This document shows, piece after piece, positions 1-8,366 of a DNA stretch of 40,485 bases; the stretch's first letter is position 1, and every line of letters starts with the position of its first letter. Made by a program: the position numbers and the translations under genes. The notes below the pieces were generated by a model, which saw only the letters and a program-made list of their open reading frames with translations, made no database searches and had not been told where the DNA came from. This DNA is from Saprospiraceae bacterium (GTDB lineage: Bacteria; Bacteroidota; Bacteroidia; Chitinophagales; Saprospiraceae), in assembly GCA_020631405.1 (NCBI GenBank), contig JAHDHH010000040.1, forward strand, positions 1 to 40,485, written 5' to 3'.

Positions 1-144
1 ACTGCTACTGCAAGGGCAAAAGGACATTCCAATGCTGCTAAGCTTATCAACAATCGACTGCATGCGTTCAAAATCTTGAAGCCATCTATAGTTGCATTTG
101 TTGTACGATTTAAGGTTCTAGTTCACCCTCAAATAGTGCGGTAG
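1..144 (+). pseudogene. Partial C-terminal coding fragment, unidentified
   Basis: The frame is open from the first base to a TAG at 142-144 and gives 47 residues. It contains the stretch KGHSNAAKLINNRLHAFKI, which looks like an amphipathic helix and loosely resembles the end of LytS-type histidine kinases, where a GH...L..ERL helix is common. The start lies outside the window, so it may be the end of an intact gene or another remnant like the fragment that follows in a different frame. No function is assigned. Confidence 0.3.
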
Positions 145-169
145 ATTAGATCAATAATTAACTATTGCA

Positions 170-391
170 GTGCATCGTATCACTATCTCTGACAATGGTA
201 TTGGTATTGGATTGAAGAATAGATATAAACTCTTCAAACCATTTAGTAGACTCCACAGCAAAGGCGACTATGATGGCACAGGACTGGGACTTTCAACGAG
301 CAAAGTCATTATGGAAAAGCATGGTGGTAGCATGGATTTAATTGAATCTACTCCAAAGGGCACCACGTTTTCTATCGATATTCCAAAATAA
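170..391 (+). pseudogene. Histidine-kinase ATPase-domain remnant (C-terminal half)
   Basis: The 73 residues read from a GTG carry the last half of a HATPase_c domain. The N/G1 region is ISDNGIGI, a PF.RLHSKGDYDGTGLGLS segment matches the G2 box of Bacteroidota PAS/HWE-like sensor kinases, and GTTFSIDIP is the closing strand. The dimerisation/phosphoacceptor helix and N box are missing. The same frame is closed by a TAA at 155-157 and by further stops upstream, so this cannot be the end of a full-length kinase. It is most likely a decayed fragment; a tiny stand-alone protein is possible but unlikely. Confidence 0.6.
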
Positions 392-399
392 TCTTAGTC

Positions 400-2907
400 C
401 TATTCTACCTTGACAAATTGTGCCTTTCCGAATACCTTCCCTTGATCACTAGCTGTTAAATAATATTGACCTACTGGCAGTGCTCCAATATTGAGTTGCT
501 TGCTTGTGCTTAATCTACTGCGTTGTACAATCTTCCCATCTAAACTATAGATGTTGACTTCAGCTATCTCAACATGGGTAGATAGAGTGATTACATCTCT
601 TGCTGGATTAGGATAAATGGCTATTTGCTTAGTAGAATTGTTCTCTGTGGTACTACTCACTGGCGTGGAAACTAGATCTGCCCTGTAAGTGCCGTTGCCA
701 TGTGTTGCTATCCAGATCTTGTGATCCTTTGGGGATATAGCAAAGTCCATGGCTATCATAGCCATAGGCAAGCCCACATCCATGAATGTCCAAAGGCCTC
801 CTCCATCTTCAGAAAAGTAGACACCTATGTCATTGCCCACATAGAGGTGGTCGCTATTATTTGGATCTACTTGGATAGCGTTGGTCGGGACATCCGGTAG
901 ATTGCTATCAATAGCCTCCCAGTTGATACCATAGTCGGTTGATTTATAGACATGATTAGAGCCAAAGCCACTCAAGGCTGCATAGACTATTGCTGGGTCA
1001 TTAGCATCGACACTCATATCATTGACTATTCTGAGAGGTAGCTCTGTGGTATTAGTTTGCCATGTATTACCACCATCTCTTGTGCTCATAATCTGAGTTT
1101 GCTCAGTTTCTGGTGAAGTGCCAAAGTATGCCACATCAGCGTCACTAGGTGCTATCTCTAACGAAAAGAATGGGTCATGACCAGAGTTCACGCCTAAGAA
1201 CTTTGTATCCCAACTTATTCCTTCGTTGTCGCTTGAGTAGATGTTTCGACCAGCGGCATAGATTCTATCGCTATTAGATGGAGCTATAGCATATGGGGCG
1301 ATGAACAGTGGGTTGTCATTTCCAGCTGGTAGATTTATGCCTAAGAAATTTTGACCTCCATTGGTTGACTTCAATATGTTGAGATACTGCCATGAGCCAA
1401 ATACTACATTCTCATCATCAGGACTGATAGCTGACCAACTGCCATCACCGCCGATTGCTCGCTGCCAATTGTCATCACCTCTAAAGATAGATGTGCTATT
1501 GTCCTGAAGGCCTCCCATTGCTAGGTTTTCGTCAAGGGGACTCACTACAAACCCATGATAAAACTGCGTAGTCTGCATTCCTCCATTGGCACTAGCGAAT
1601 GTCAGTCCACCGTCTGTTGACTTAAACACTCCACCATCATTGGCAAAATAGATATGATCTGGATTGGCTGGGTGGTAGGCGACAAAGTGATGGTCTGAGT
1701 GTGAGTAATCTTGTGGGCCATCAGGCTGCCCCGCAGGAGGTGTACCTAGAGTCACGCCACCACTTGATCGCTTATTGAGGTTGACTCCTCCATCAGTACT
1801 ATTCCAGATATCAATCCCAATAATCATAATCCTGTTAGGGTCAGTAGGGTGGACTGCCACATCATGCGAAAACCATCCCTGCCATCTTGAGTAGTCAGTC
1901 TCATTGACTACTTGCCATGTCTTACCAAAGTCATCAGACCGAGCAAGCCATGTGTAGGCATCAGCAGAAGTAAATCCATTGCCTATAGAAGCGTATAAGA
2001 TATTGCTATCCTGCTCGTACATGGCCAGGAGTATTTTACCTTGAAATTGAGTCGGAATGCCACTGCTTTGCGTCCATGTAAGACCACCATCCTCTGTGAC
2101 ATATATCCCTCTATCTGCCGAACCCAGATTGCCAAACGCAGCTACCATTCTATCCGAATTGCTAGGATCTACCTCTACATCAGTTGCCATGATGATGTCA
2201 GTGAGCTGAGTCCAAGTGCCGCCTGCGTCAGTTGATCGATAGATGCCATCTGTAGTCGCAGCTGTGACGATGTTTGGATCATCCTGCGATACTTTAATCA
2301 TCCAAATTCCTTTTCTCTGCTCATAAGACCAATCTAGTGACTTAGACCAAGTAGCGCCGCCATCCTCTGATTTCAATATGCCGAATCCATAGGACCCTCT
2401 CGTAGCACGGTAGGCTCCATCATCTCCCGTCCGGTCATAGTTGTAGACTTCTCCAGTACCAATATACATCACTGTACTATCTGCTGGAGCAAAGGCTATG
2501 GTGCTCACACCTAATATTGGGAAACCAGTCTCTACGTATTCCCAAGAATTACCATCACCTGCAGCGTAGCTTCTCCATAGTCCACCACTTGCTGACCCAG
2601 CATAGATAGTCCGAGCATTCTGTGGATTGAACCCAATAGTGAGTGTTCGACCTGTGGTATTTTTAGGTCCCATTGCCTCCCAAGGTCTATCATCTCGGAA
2701 GTTGACTTGACCATCTACGAACTCTGCTTGATGGTAGTCTAGCGCTTCAGAATATCCACCTTTCGGAATGTCAGAATTAGGAAATGCTCTTCCCTTGCTA
2801 AACATCTCAAGAGCCTTGTAAGAACCAGGAATCTTGACATCTTCATGAGTCTGGTTGCAACTGATGGTAAGCGTACCAATGATAGTGAGTAAAAGGTAGT
2901 ATTTCAT
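400..2907 (-). CDS. Exported Asp-box (sortilin/VPS10-like) beta-propeller protein with T9SS sorting domain
   Basis: This 835-residue protein begins with a hydrophobic leader ending in TISCNQ, a plausible lipobox. The body carries about eleven Asp-box hairpins of the S.DGG.TW type (for example SEDGGATW, STDAGGTW, TEDGGLTW, TRDGGNTW). These are the signature of BNR/sialidase and VPS10-type propellers, and that many repeats suggests a large or double propeller. The last ~75 residues match a type A type IX secretion sorting domain, with IAIYPNPARDVI, then IYSLDGK and LPVGQYYL. The protein is therefore expected on or beyond the outer membrane. No glycosidase catalytic set was recognised, so the substrate is unknown. 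It is transcribed away from mscS. Confidence 0.85.
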   Translation of the reverse strand: MKYYLLLTIIGTLTISCNQTHEDVKIPGSYKALEMFSKGRAFPNSDIPKGGYSEALDYHQAEFVDGQVNFRDDRPWEAMGPKNTTGRTLTIGFNPQNARTIYAGSASGGLWRSYAAGDGNSWEYVETGFPILGVSTIAFAPADSTVMYIGTGEVYNYDRTGDDGAYRATRGSYGFGILKSEDGGATWSKSLDWSYEQRKGIWMIKVSQDDPNIVTAATTDGIYRSTDAGGTWTQLTDIIMATDVEVDPSNSDRMVAAFGNLGSADRGIYVTEDGGLTWTQSSGIPTQFQGKILLAMYEQDSNILYASIGNGFTSADAYTWLARSDDFGKTWQVVNETDYSRWQGWFSHDVAVHPTDPNRIMIIGIDIWNSTDGGVNLNKRSSGGVTLGTPPAGQPDGPQDYSHSDHHFVAYHPANPDHIYFANDGGVFKSTDGGLTFASANGGMQTTQFYHGFVVSPLDENLAMGGLQDNSTSIFRGDDNWQRAIGGDGSWSAISPDDENVVFGSWQYLNILKSTNGGQNFLGINLPAGNDNPLFIAPYAIAPSNSDRIYAAGRNIYSSDNEGISWDTKFLGVNSGHDPFFSLEIAPSDADVAYFGTSPETEQTQIMSTRDGGNTWQTNTTELPLRIVNDMSVDANDPAIVYAALSGFGSNHVYKSTDYGINWEAIDSNLPDVPTNAIQVDPNNSDHLYVGNDIGVYFSEDGGGLWTFMDVGLPMAMIAMDFAISPKDHKIWIATHGNGTYRADLVSTPVSSTTENNSTKQIAIYPNPARDVITLSTHVEIAEVNIYSLDGKIVQRSRLSTSKQLNIGALPVGQYYLTASDQGKVFGKAQFVKVE

Positions 2908-3071
2908 AGTATCAATATTATGGAGGAAAAGGTACAGTTTATACTTTGCAAAGCCTAGAATCTCGGTGGCTTCATCCTGACATTATGGACCATTTGTCTC
3001 AACCCCTTGGTATTATTTACTTAGTTTTAGTTTACTATTGACTGTGTATTAAGAGGTTTGTAATTCATAGT

Positions 3072-3103
3072 TTGGATAGTGATAAGTATTATTGATACCT
3101 TTA
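3072..3103 (+). promoter_or_regulatory. Candidate Bacteroidota-type promoter of the mscS-corA unit
   Basis: TTG at 3072-3074 is followed after 21 bp by TACCTTTA at 3096-3103, one base from the -7 consensus TAnnTTTG. The box ends only four bases before the ATG at 3108, so transcripts from it would be leaderless or nearly so. Either that is the case or another promoter further upstream is used. Confidence 0.4.
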
Positions 3104-3107
3104 ATTA

Positions 3108-3983
3108 ATGGAGATATTTAATTCGAAGTATTTTGAATACTTAGTACTCATTGTAGTGACATTTATCATTGTATCTGTCCTGTCATACGCGATTCGAAAG
3201 TCATTAGATTTGATTATTAGACGCAATAGTAAGCAGCTTCACAGTGATCCTACCAATTTTATCTTTCTGAAAAATTCAAGTGCATTTGTATTATATGCGA
3301 TTGGTATTTTTTGGATTTTTCACAAGATTCCTTATTTCAATTCGCTAGGGACTGCGTTGTTTGCAGGTGCTGGAGTAATAGCAGCTGTGATTGGTTTTGC
3401 CTCCCAGAAGGCTTTTTCTAACATTATTGGAGGCTTGTTTATCTTAATTTTCAAGCCATTTAGAGTAGGAGACATCATTGAGATATCTAATAGCCGAAAG
3501 GGTATTGTAGAAGAGATAACCCTCAGACATACGATTATTAAGGATTACCAGTTTCAAAGAATTGTGATTCCCAATAGTCAAATCAGCGAAGAGACGATTA
3601 TTAATAGCTCTATCACAGATGATAAAATTAGAAAACATGTGGAGGTAGGGGTTTCTTATGAGTCTGATCTTGATCTAGCTATCCAAATATTGAGAAATGC
3701 TATCATGCAGCACCCTTTGTGTATAGATAACAGGACTCCAGAACAGCGGGAGAGTCAAAGCCCAATCGTAGATGTCAAAGTGGTCGGTTTAGGTGAGTAC
3801 TCTGTTGTGCTTAGAGCTTACGTTTGGGCTAATAACTATGAGGATGCTTTTGCTATTCAATGTGATGTGTTTAAGTTGATTAAATCAGAGTTTGACCATA
3901 ACGGAATCGAAATACCATATCCACACAGGACTATTGTCTATAAGTCAGACATCTTATCTCAAACCCAAAGAGAGCATGCATGA
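3108..3983 (+). CDS. MscS-family mechanosensitive ion channel
   Basis: The protein has 291 residues, the usual size of a minimal MscS channel. Two hydrophobic helices lie in the first ~70 residues. They are followed by the pore-lining helix, Gly/Ala-rich (AGAGVIAAVIGFASQKAFSN), and the conserved GGLFILIFKPFRVGDIIEI that opens the cytoplasmic beta domain. The channel acts in the inner membrane and releases solutes when tension rises after osmotic downshock. The stop codon overlaps the start of the next gene as ATGA, so the pair is likely translationally coupled. The start ATG at 3108 fits the expected N-terminus. Confidence 0.9.
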   Translation: MEIFNSKYFEYLVLIVVTFIIVSVLSYAIRKSLDLIIRRNSKQLHSDPTNFIFLKNSSAFVLYAIGIFWIFHKIPYFNSLGTALFAGAGVIAAVIGFASQKAFSNIIGGLFILIFKPFRVGDIIEISNSRKGIVEEITLRHTIIKDYQFQRIVIPNSQISEETIINSSITDDKIRKHVEVGVSYESDLDLAIQILRNAIMQHPLCIDNRTPEQRESQSPIVDVKVVGLGEYSVVLRAYVWANNYEDAFAIQCDVFKLIKSEFDHNGIEIPYPHRTIVYKSDILSQTQREHA

Positions 3984-5029
3984 GGAATAACTACAACATT
4001 GGTGCACCACCTGGTACAGTAAAGTTCACTGGCGAGCAGAAAGTAGAACATACAGTAGTTCACACCCTATCTTATAACAAAGATGAAATGACTGTGGCTA
4101 AGTCAGAAAATTCTGATGAGACAGTCTTTGTGGATCATCCAGGAAAAGTTGATTGGTATGATGTCAGAGGATTGCATGATGAAGAGCTAGTCAATGTGAT
4201 CGGGACAAAGTTCGGAATACATCAATTGATACGTGAAGACATTGTAGATCCTTACCAGAGATCTAAGTTTGAGGTCTTTGACAATGGAATATTTTTTCTT
4301 TGTAAATCTATGCGATTTGATCAAACAGAGAGGACACTGGAATTGGAGCAGGTTAGTTTCTATTTTACAGATGAATACTTGATAAGTTTTCAAGAGGACG
4401 AGACTGACTTATTTCATAGGGTAAGAGATAGAATAGTGAAAGGATATGGCAAAATAAGGCAAAAGCAAGGCGACTACCTTGCGTTTGCATTGTTAGATAC
4501 TCTGGTGGATGACCACTTTCTACTACTCGAACTCATTAATGAAGGAGTTGAGAGCCTAGAAGAACAGTTACTCATCGGCAATACTTTAAGGATTAAGGAA
4601 GTAAGTCATGGCCTAAGGCGAACGGTCCATCAGCTGAGGAAGGAGATAATCTCATTTAGAGATGGCTTGTCCATGTTTAAGAAGAGTGAGAGTGAGATGA
4701 TATCAGATGATACTAGGATATTTCTCAATGACTTGTTCGGTCAGGTAATGCATCAAGTTGATATCATCGATAATCAAAGAGAACTGCTCAATGGGATTCA
4801 AGAGCTCTATAACTCTGAGATGAGTAACAAAATGAACCAGATAATGAAGGTGCTTACCATTATCACAACTGTATTTGTGCCTCTTTCTTTTTTAGCTGGC
4901 CTTTATGGAATGAATTTTAAGCATATCCCAGAGCTCGAATACCAGAATGGCTACTACATCTTATTGGTTGTTATGGCTATCATAGTGCTTTCCTCACTAT
5001 GGTTTTTTAAGAAGAATCGCTGGCTATGA
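3980..5029 (+). CDS. corA: CorA-type magnesium/cobalt transporter
   Basis: The 349-residue length is typical for CorA. The N-terminal two thirds form the soluble funnel domain. The C-terminus has two hydrophobic helices around the signature GMN at residues 310-312 (YGMNF), followed by KHIPELEY, the periplasmic loop between TM1 and TM2. The protein forms a pentameric Mg2+ channel in the inner membrane. Its start overlaps the mscS stop by four bases (ATGA), suggesting that the two are made together as an ion/osmotic unit. The N-terminal ~15 residues contain APPGTVKFTGEQKVEH, as in many Bacteroidota CorA proteins. Confidence 0.92.
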   Translation: MRNNYNIGAPPGTVKFTGEQKVEHTVVHTLSYNKDEMTVAKSENSDETVFVDHPGKVDWYDVRGLHDEELVNVIGTKFGIHQLIREDIVDPYQRSKFEVFDNGIFFLCKSMRFDQTERTLELEQVSFYFTDEYLISFQEDETDLFHRVRDRIVKGYGKIRQKQGDYLAFALLDTLVDDHFLLLELINEGVESLEEQLLIGNTLRIKEVSHGLRRTVHQLRKEIISFRDGLSMFKKSESEMISDDTRIFLNDLFGQVMHQVDIIDNQRELLNGIQELYNSEMSNKMNQIMKVLTIITTVFVPLSFLAGLYGMNFKHIPELEYQNGYYILLVVMAIIVLSSLWFFKKNRWL

Positions 5030-5051
5030 TACGCTAAAGCAATGGTGGGCA

Positions 5052-5082
5052 TTGATTATATCGGAAAAGTATATTACCTTTG
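5052..5082 (+). promoter_or_regulatory. Bacteroidota-type promoter for the Fic gene
   Basis: TTG at 5052-5054 is followed, after exactly 20 bp, by TACCTTTG at 5075-5082, a perfect match to the TTG-N19-21-TAnnTTTG promoter of Bacteroidota. Transcription would start around 5088-5090. This rules out the in-frame ATG at 5042 and favours translation from 5102. Confidence 0.6.
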
Positions 5083-5101
5083 TATCCGATATAATGAAGT
5101 T

Positions 5102-6052
5102 ATGATATTTCCACCAAATATTACATTGCCCTACGATGCACTTGACTTGCTAGATAGGATTACTCAAAAGAAGCTGACCTTGGATAGCAAGCGTCCACTA
5201 TCGGCGGCTGTGGTTGACAGGTTGAAGGCTGACTTTGCCCTAGAGTGGACCTACAATAGCACCAATATAGAAGGCAATACACTTTCCATAGCTGAGACTC
5301 GACTAGTCCTAGAAGAAGGGATTACGGTAGGAGGCAAGACCCTTAGGGAGCATTTTGAGGTCATTAATCATGACAAGGCTATTACATACCTAGAGAGTAT
5401 ACTTGATACTAGCGACGAGCTGAGGGTGATTGATATATTGAGCCTACATGAGTTGGTCATGACCAATATCTTAGATGACCATGCGGGTCGGCTTAGGCAG
5501 GGTATGGTAAGGATCGTTGGAGCTAACTTCACTCCACCTAATGCTAGGAAGGTGCCTGACATGCTAGATGAGCTAGTGGACTACTGTGTCACTAATCCAC
5601 AGGGTCTTGATCCGATAGTACTAGCAACCCTCTTTCATCATCGATTCGTCTGGATACATCCCTTTACTGATGGCAATGGTCGTACAGTCAGGCTCGCCAT
5701 GAATCTCATCTTGATGAGACTCGGCTACCCACCTTGCTACATCCTCACCAAGGACCGCAAGAAGTACATCTCTGCCCTCAACAAAGCCAATGCAGGGGAC
5801 TACAGTAAGTTGCTCCTGCTGATACTCCAGTCCATGGAGCGATCGCTTAATCTCTACATCAATGCCATAGGCGGAGATTATGAGGACTACGAGCCGATTA
5901 GTACGATAGTGGAGGACCCAGAGATCCCTTATGGGCAAGAGTATGTGAGCCTACTAGCTAGACGAGGTCGCATAGATGCCTATAAGGAAGGCCGGGTTTG
6001 GTTGACTACCAAGTCAGCGATTATGGACTATCAGGCTGGGAAGTTGAAGTGA
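5102..6052 (+). CDS. Fic-domain protein AMPylase (class II, self-inhibited) with C-terminal HTH-like domain
   Basis: The 316-residue protein has the complete Fic motif HPFTDGNGRTVR at residues 186-197, with catalytic His186, so transfer of AMP (or another nucleotide moiety) to a target hydroxyl is expected. STNIEGN at residues 53-59 is the [S/T]xxxE[G/N] inhibitory helix, here N-terminal (class II), with Glu57 as the residue that blocks ATP gamma-phosphate binding. The C-terminus (EYVSLLARRGRIDAYKEGR and WLTT) resembles an excisionase/MerR-like helix-turn-helix. The reading frame is also open from 5042, but the predicted promoter overlaps that region, so 5102 is taken as the start. No paired antitoxin gene is adjacent. 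Confidence 0.88.
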   Translation: MIFPPNITLPYDALDLLDRITQKKLTLDSKRPLSAAVVDRLKADFALEWTYNSTNIEGNTLSIAETRLVLEEGITVGGKTLREHFEVINHDKAITYLESILDTSDELRVIDILSLHELVMTNILDDHAGRLRQGMVRIVGANFTPPNARKVPDMLDELVDYCVTNPQGLDPIVLATLFHHRFVWIHPFTDGNGRTVRLAMNLILMRLGYPPCYILTKDRKKYISALNKANAGDYSKLLLLILQSMERSLNLYINAIGGDYEDYEPISTIVEDPEIPYGQEYVSLLARRGRIDAYKEGRVWLTTKSAIMDYQAGKLK

Positions 6053-6140
6053 GGCTATTCCGATAGAGCAATCTAAATGGCATTGTAAATCAAGCTAATA
6101 ATCTCTAGAATATTTAGTCTAATTTTGTTTGAAATCATTA

Positions 6141-6838
6141 ATGTACGTAAACCTATTACTTCTTGTGAGGTATTCTTTATCATTCTTGTTGGTTATATCT
6201 TTCCTTACTAGTAAGGCACAAACTCAACTTGGCCAGACCTTGTACCAGGAATATCCCCAAGAATCTGATCTTTTTGGCACTACAAATGCTCTTTCTGCTG
6301 AAGGAAATAGATTAGTAATTAGTGATTCTTGGAATGATGATGGTGGTGAAAATGCAGGCAGTGTTAGATGTTATGAATTAAAAAGTGATACTTTGGTACA
6401 GTTGGGCTTGGATTTAGATAGTACCATGGAAAATTGTTATTTGCTGTGCATAGAAATATTGCACTAGACAATAGAGTTTGGGTTTTAGATCTTAATGAAC
6501 TTAATAATAACTGGAGTATTTCCTATAGTATGCCGGTTGTATTTTTAAGGCATCTTTCATTTAATGCGAAAGGAAATATCATTTCGATTTCCAATAGTGG
6601 AAGCGGTGGGGTAAACAATAAAGTTTTCAGATTAAATTGTCCGGAATATTGCTCGCCATATGCATATGAAGTAAATTATTTCTTTTGCTCCAATGAACAA
6701 ATTATTTTGGACGATGGCTCTCTTATAATGGATACAACATCAATTGAAGAATTATACATGAGTAGCGAAGGTTGTGATTCTACTATTATTTTTCTTTACA
6801 ACCATTATCCAGTTGATACTACTGACTTAATACAATAA
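6141..6838 (+). pseudogene. Decayed FG-GAP/surface repeat protein, frameshifted
   Basis: The first frame (ATG 6141 to stop 6467) has a signal peptide ending near SKAQT and one FG-GAP-type repeat (ALSAEGNRLVISDSWNDDGG, then GSVRCYELKSDTLVQLG). A second frame, open after the TAG at 6419 and running to the TAA at 6838, ends in CSNEQIILDDG...SSEGCDST, the C.GE...GCDS module common in huge Bacteroidota surface proteins. The parts fit the two ends of one secreted protein whose middle has been deleted and whose frame has shifted. The patch is much more AT-rich than the Fic gene before it. The alternative is two small genes. Confidence 0.5.
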
Positions 6839-6840
6839 GA

Positions 6841-7911
6841 ATGGAATTATCTATATCAGATTATAACTATCGTATTTACCAACATGGCCTTACTTGTTGC
6901 GTAATTACAATCAGTAATTACCTGAAAGTATCTATAAAATCAATTGATGACTTTCGAACCATTGATGAGATAGATTTAGATTTCAGAAATTTTAGTTCCT
7001 ATCAAACTGATAAATATGTCATAATAAATTCAATTGATACTGATGAGTTTTATTCTGTCAAGATTTCTGATGGAACACTAAAAAGATTCTCCAGCAGATT
7101 CAAATTCATTCATGTTTTTAATAATGATTATGGGTATAGCTATAATAGTGATACAAATACAGAGTCTTATTTCAAGGATAATTTTGAGACCCTAATTAAT
7201 TCAATAAGTAAAAAGTTTAAACGAAGGATATTGTATGCTGGAAAAACAAACATTTTATCATATGTGAAAAACGAAAAAGAATTACTTTTTGAAGATTTTC
7301 ATGATGGATCAATTTTGTGGAAGCACAAATTTGATAATCCAATAATAAATGTGTTTTACAATGAAAAAAATGATGAAATATTTGGGATAAATAAAGTACA
7401 AAGTAATGCTTTCTTATTATCAAGTCTAGATATAACTTCTGGTGAAGTAAAATGGATTACTTCTTTGGAAAGTAAGGAGTTATTCTTTGATGAATTTACA
7501 AATTCATTGAGTTATGTTTGGTGGCCTTCCATTGTGTCGATAAAAATGAATAGTGGAATTCGGAAGAAAATTAAATTCAATGAAAGCTCAAACCCATTCA
7601 TTTCTAAATCAGACCAATACTCATACTTCTATACTTCCCTAGATAGATTCCCTAACGATCCAAGATTCGGAAAAATCAATAAACAATCGGGAATAATAGA
7701 ATGGGAATATATTTTAAGAAATGAAAAAGATGAGATAATCAAACCAAAAGACTGGATCCAACTAGAAAACGGCCACCAAGTAATCACCAGCACAGACCCA
7801 GTCAAGCAAACCTACCTCTTCGACCCAGACCACCCAGATAATATACCCTATAGGACGATCAGCAATGGCGTCCATATACATAAGAACAACCCATTTTACA
7901 AACCAAAGTAG
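6841..7911 (+). CDS. Uncharacterised beta-propeller-like (PQQ-repeat type) cytoplasmic protein
   Basis: The protein has 356 residues, no signal peptide and no membrane segment. Repeats such as FHDGSILWKHKF, DITSGEVKWITSL and KQSGIIEWEYIL have the G.. .W pattern of PQQ/quinoprotein-like propeller blades. It starts two bases after the stop of the decayed gene before it. The first ~900 bp are very AT-rich, but from about 7750 the coding strand suddenly becomes C-rich (PKDWIQLENGHQVITSTDP onward), as if the C-terminus had a different origin. A role as an immunity or accessory protein of a surface/toxin cassette is only a guess. Confidence 0.55.
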   Translation: MELSISDYNYRIYQHGLTCCVITISNYLKVSIKSIDDFRTIDEIDLDFRNFSSYQTDKYVIINSIDTDEFYSVKISDGTLKRFSSRFKFIHVFNNDYGYSYNSDTNTESYFKDNFETLINSISKKFKRRILYAGKTNILSYVKNEKELLFEDFHDGSILWKHKFDNPIINVFYNEKNDEIFGINKVQSNAFLLSSLDITSGEVKWITSLESKELFFDEFTNSLSYVWWPSIVSIKMNSGIRKKIKFNESSNPFISKSDQYSYFYTSLDRFPNDPRFGKINKQSGIIEWEYILRNEKDEIIKPKDWIQLENGHQVITSTDPVKQTYLFDPDHPDNIPYRTISNGVHIHKNNPFYKPK

Positions 7912-7998
7912 CTCAGATCATATTAATCATCAGGCGTGGATATTCATTTTTTTCATTGATAAAATAAACAGCTTGTCTGCCTAAGATAGAAACCAAAA

Positions 7999-8018
7999 CC
8001 TGCCTAACTGCAGGCAGG
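7999..8018. repeat. REP-like palindrome
   Basis: CCTGCCT at 7999-8005 and AGGCAGG at 8012-8018 form a seven-base-pair hairpin with a six-base loop. Palindromes of the CCTGCC...GGCAGG kind are frequent extragenic repeats in Bacteroidota genomes. Only this copy was seen in the window. Confidence 0.5.
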
Positions 8019-8088
8019 AATCTAGATAAACCCAACTTCTCCGCATGTCTTGTCGGCTCCACTTAAGACAATGCTCTTTTTTATGGGG

Positions 8089-8257
8089 CAATTGATGTTG
8101 ACTATTAGAGTATTCATGAACTGATCAACTTGCTCTTTGACTAGAATTTTTCGCCACATATTTTGCTCAGTTTATTTTATAACCATAATACTTACTTTGC
8201 GTCGTCATTTTTCAACATTTTTAAAGTAGCATAACAGAGAAGTATGGCTGATAAGCG
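8089..8257 (+). repeat. Diverged copy of the ileS upstream region and first codons
   Basis: By eye this aligns along its length with 10981-11151 (roughly 70% identical with a few gaps). Shared landmarks in order are CAATTGAT, TTGCTCTTTGA, a TTAC-TTTGC box, CATTTTTCAA, and a start codon giving MADKRHQ (MSDKRYT in ileS). Here the reading frame stops after 13 codons at 8283-8285, and the -7 box has lost one base (TACTTTG instead of TACCTTTG). It reads as an old duplication whose coding part has decayed. Confidence 0.6.
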
Positions 8258-8366
8258 GCATCAATCTATTCTCATACATAGTTGATCCAACGAATCCTGT
8301 GTTTGAAAGTTTATTTATAAAACAATGATTTAAAAAAAAATCTAGTTACTCAAATTTTAACCACAG

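Larger units (their letters stand above)
7912..8366. other. Intergenic stretch with palindrome and diverged ileS-leader copy
   Basis: There is no credible gene in these 455 bases. They hold a short REP-like palindrome (7999-8018) and a segment related to the region upstream of ileS (8089-8257), both listed separately. A weak inverted repeat, TGTCTT/AAGACA, lies near 8046-8070. Confidence 0.6.

Noticed and set aside
170..391. Functional histidine kinase
   Set aside because: The frame is closed just upstream and the phosphoacceptor region and first half of the ATPase domain are missing.
5042..5101. Longer N-terminus of the Fic protein from the ATG at 5042
   Set aside because: A perfect promoter (TTG-N20-TACCTTTG) lies inside this stretch, so transcripts begin after it.
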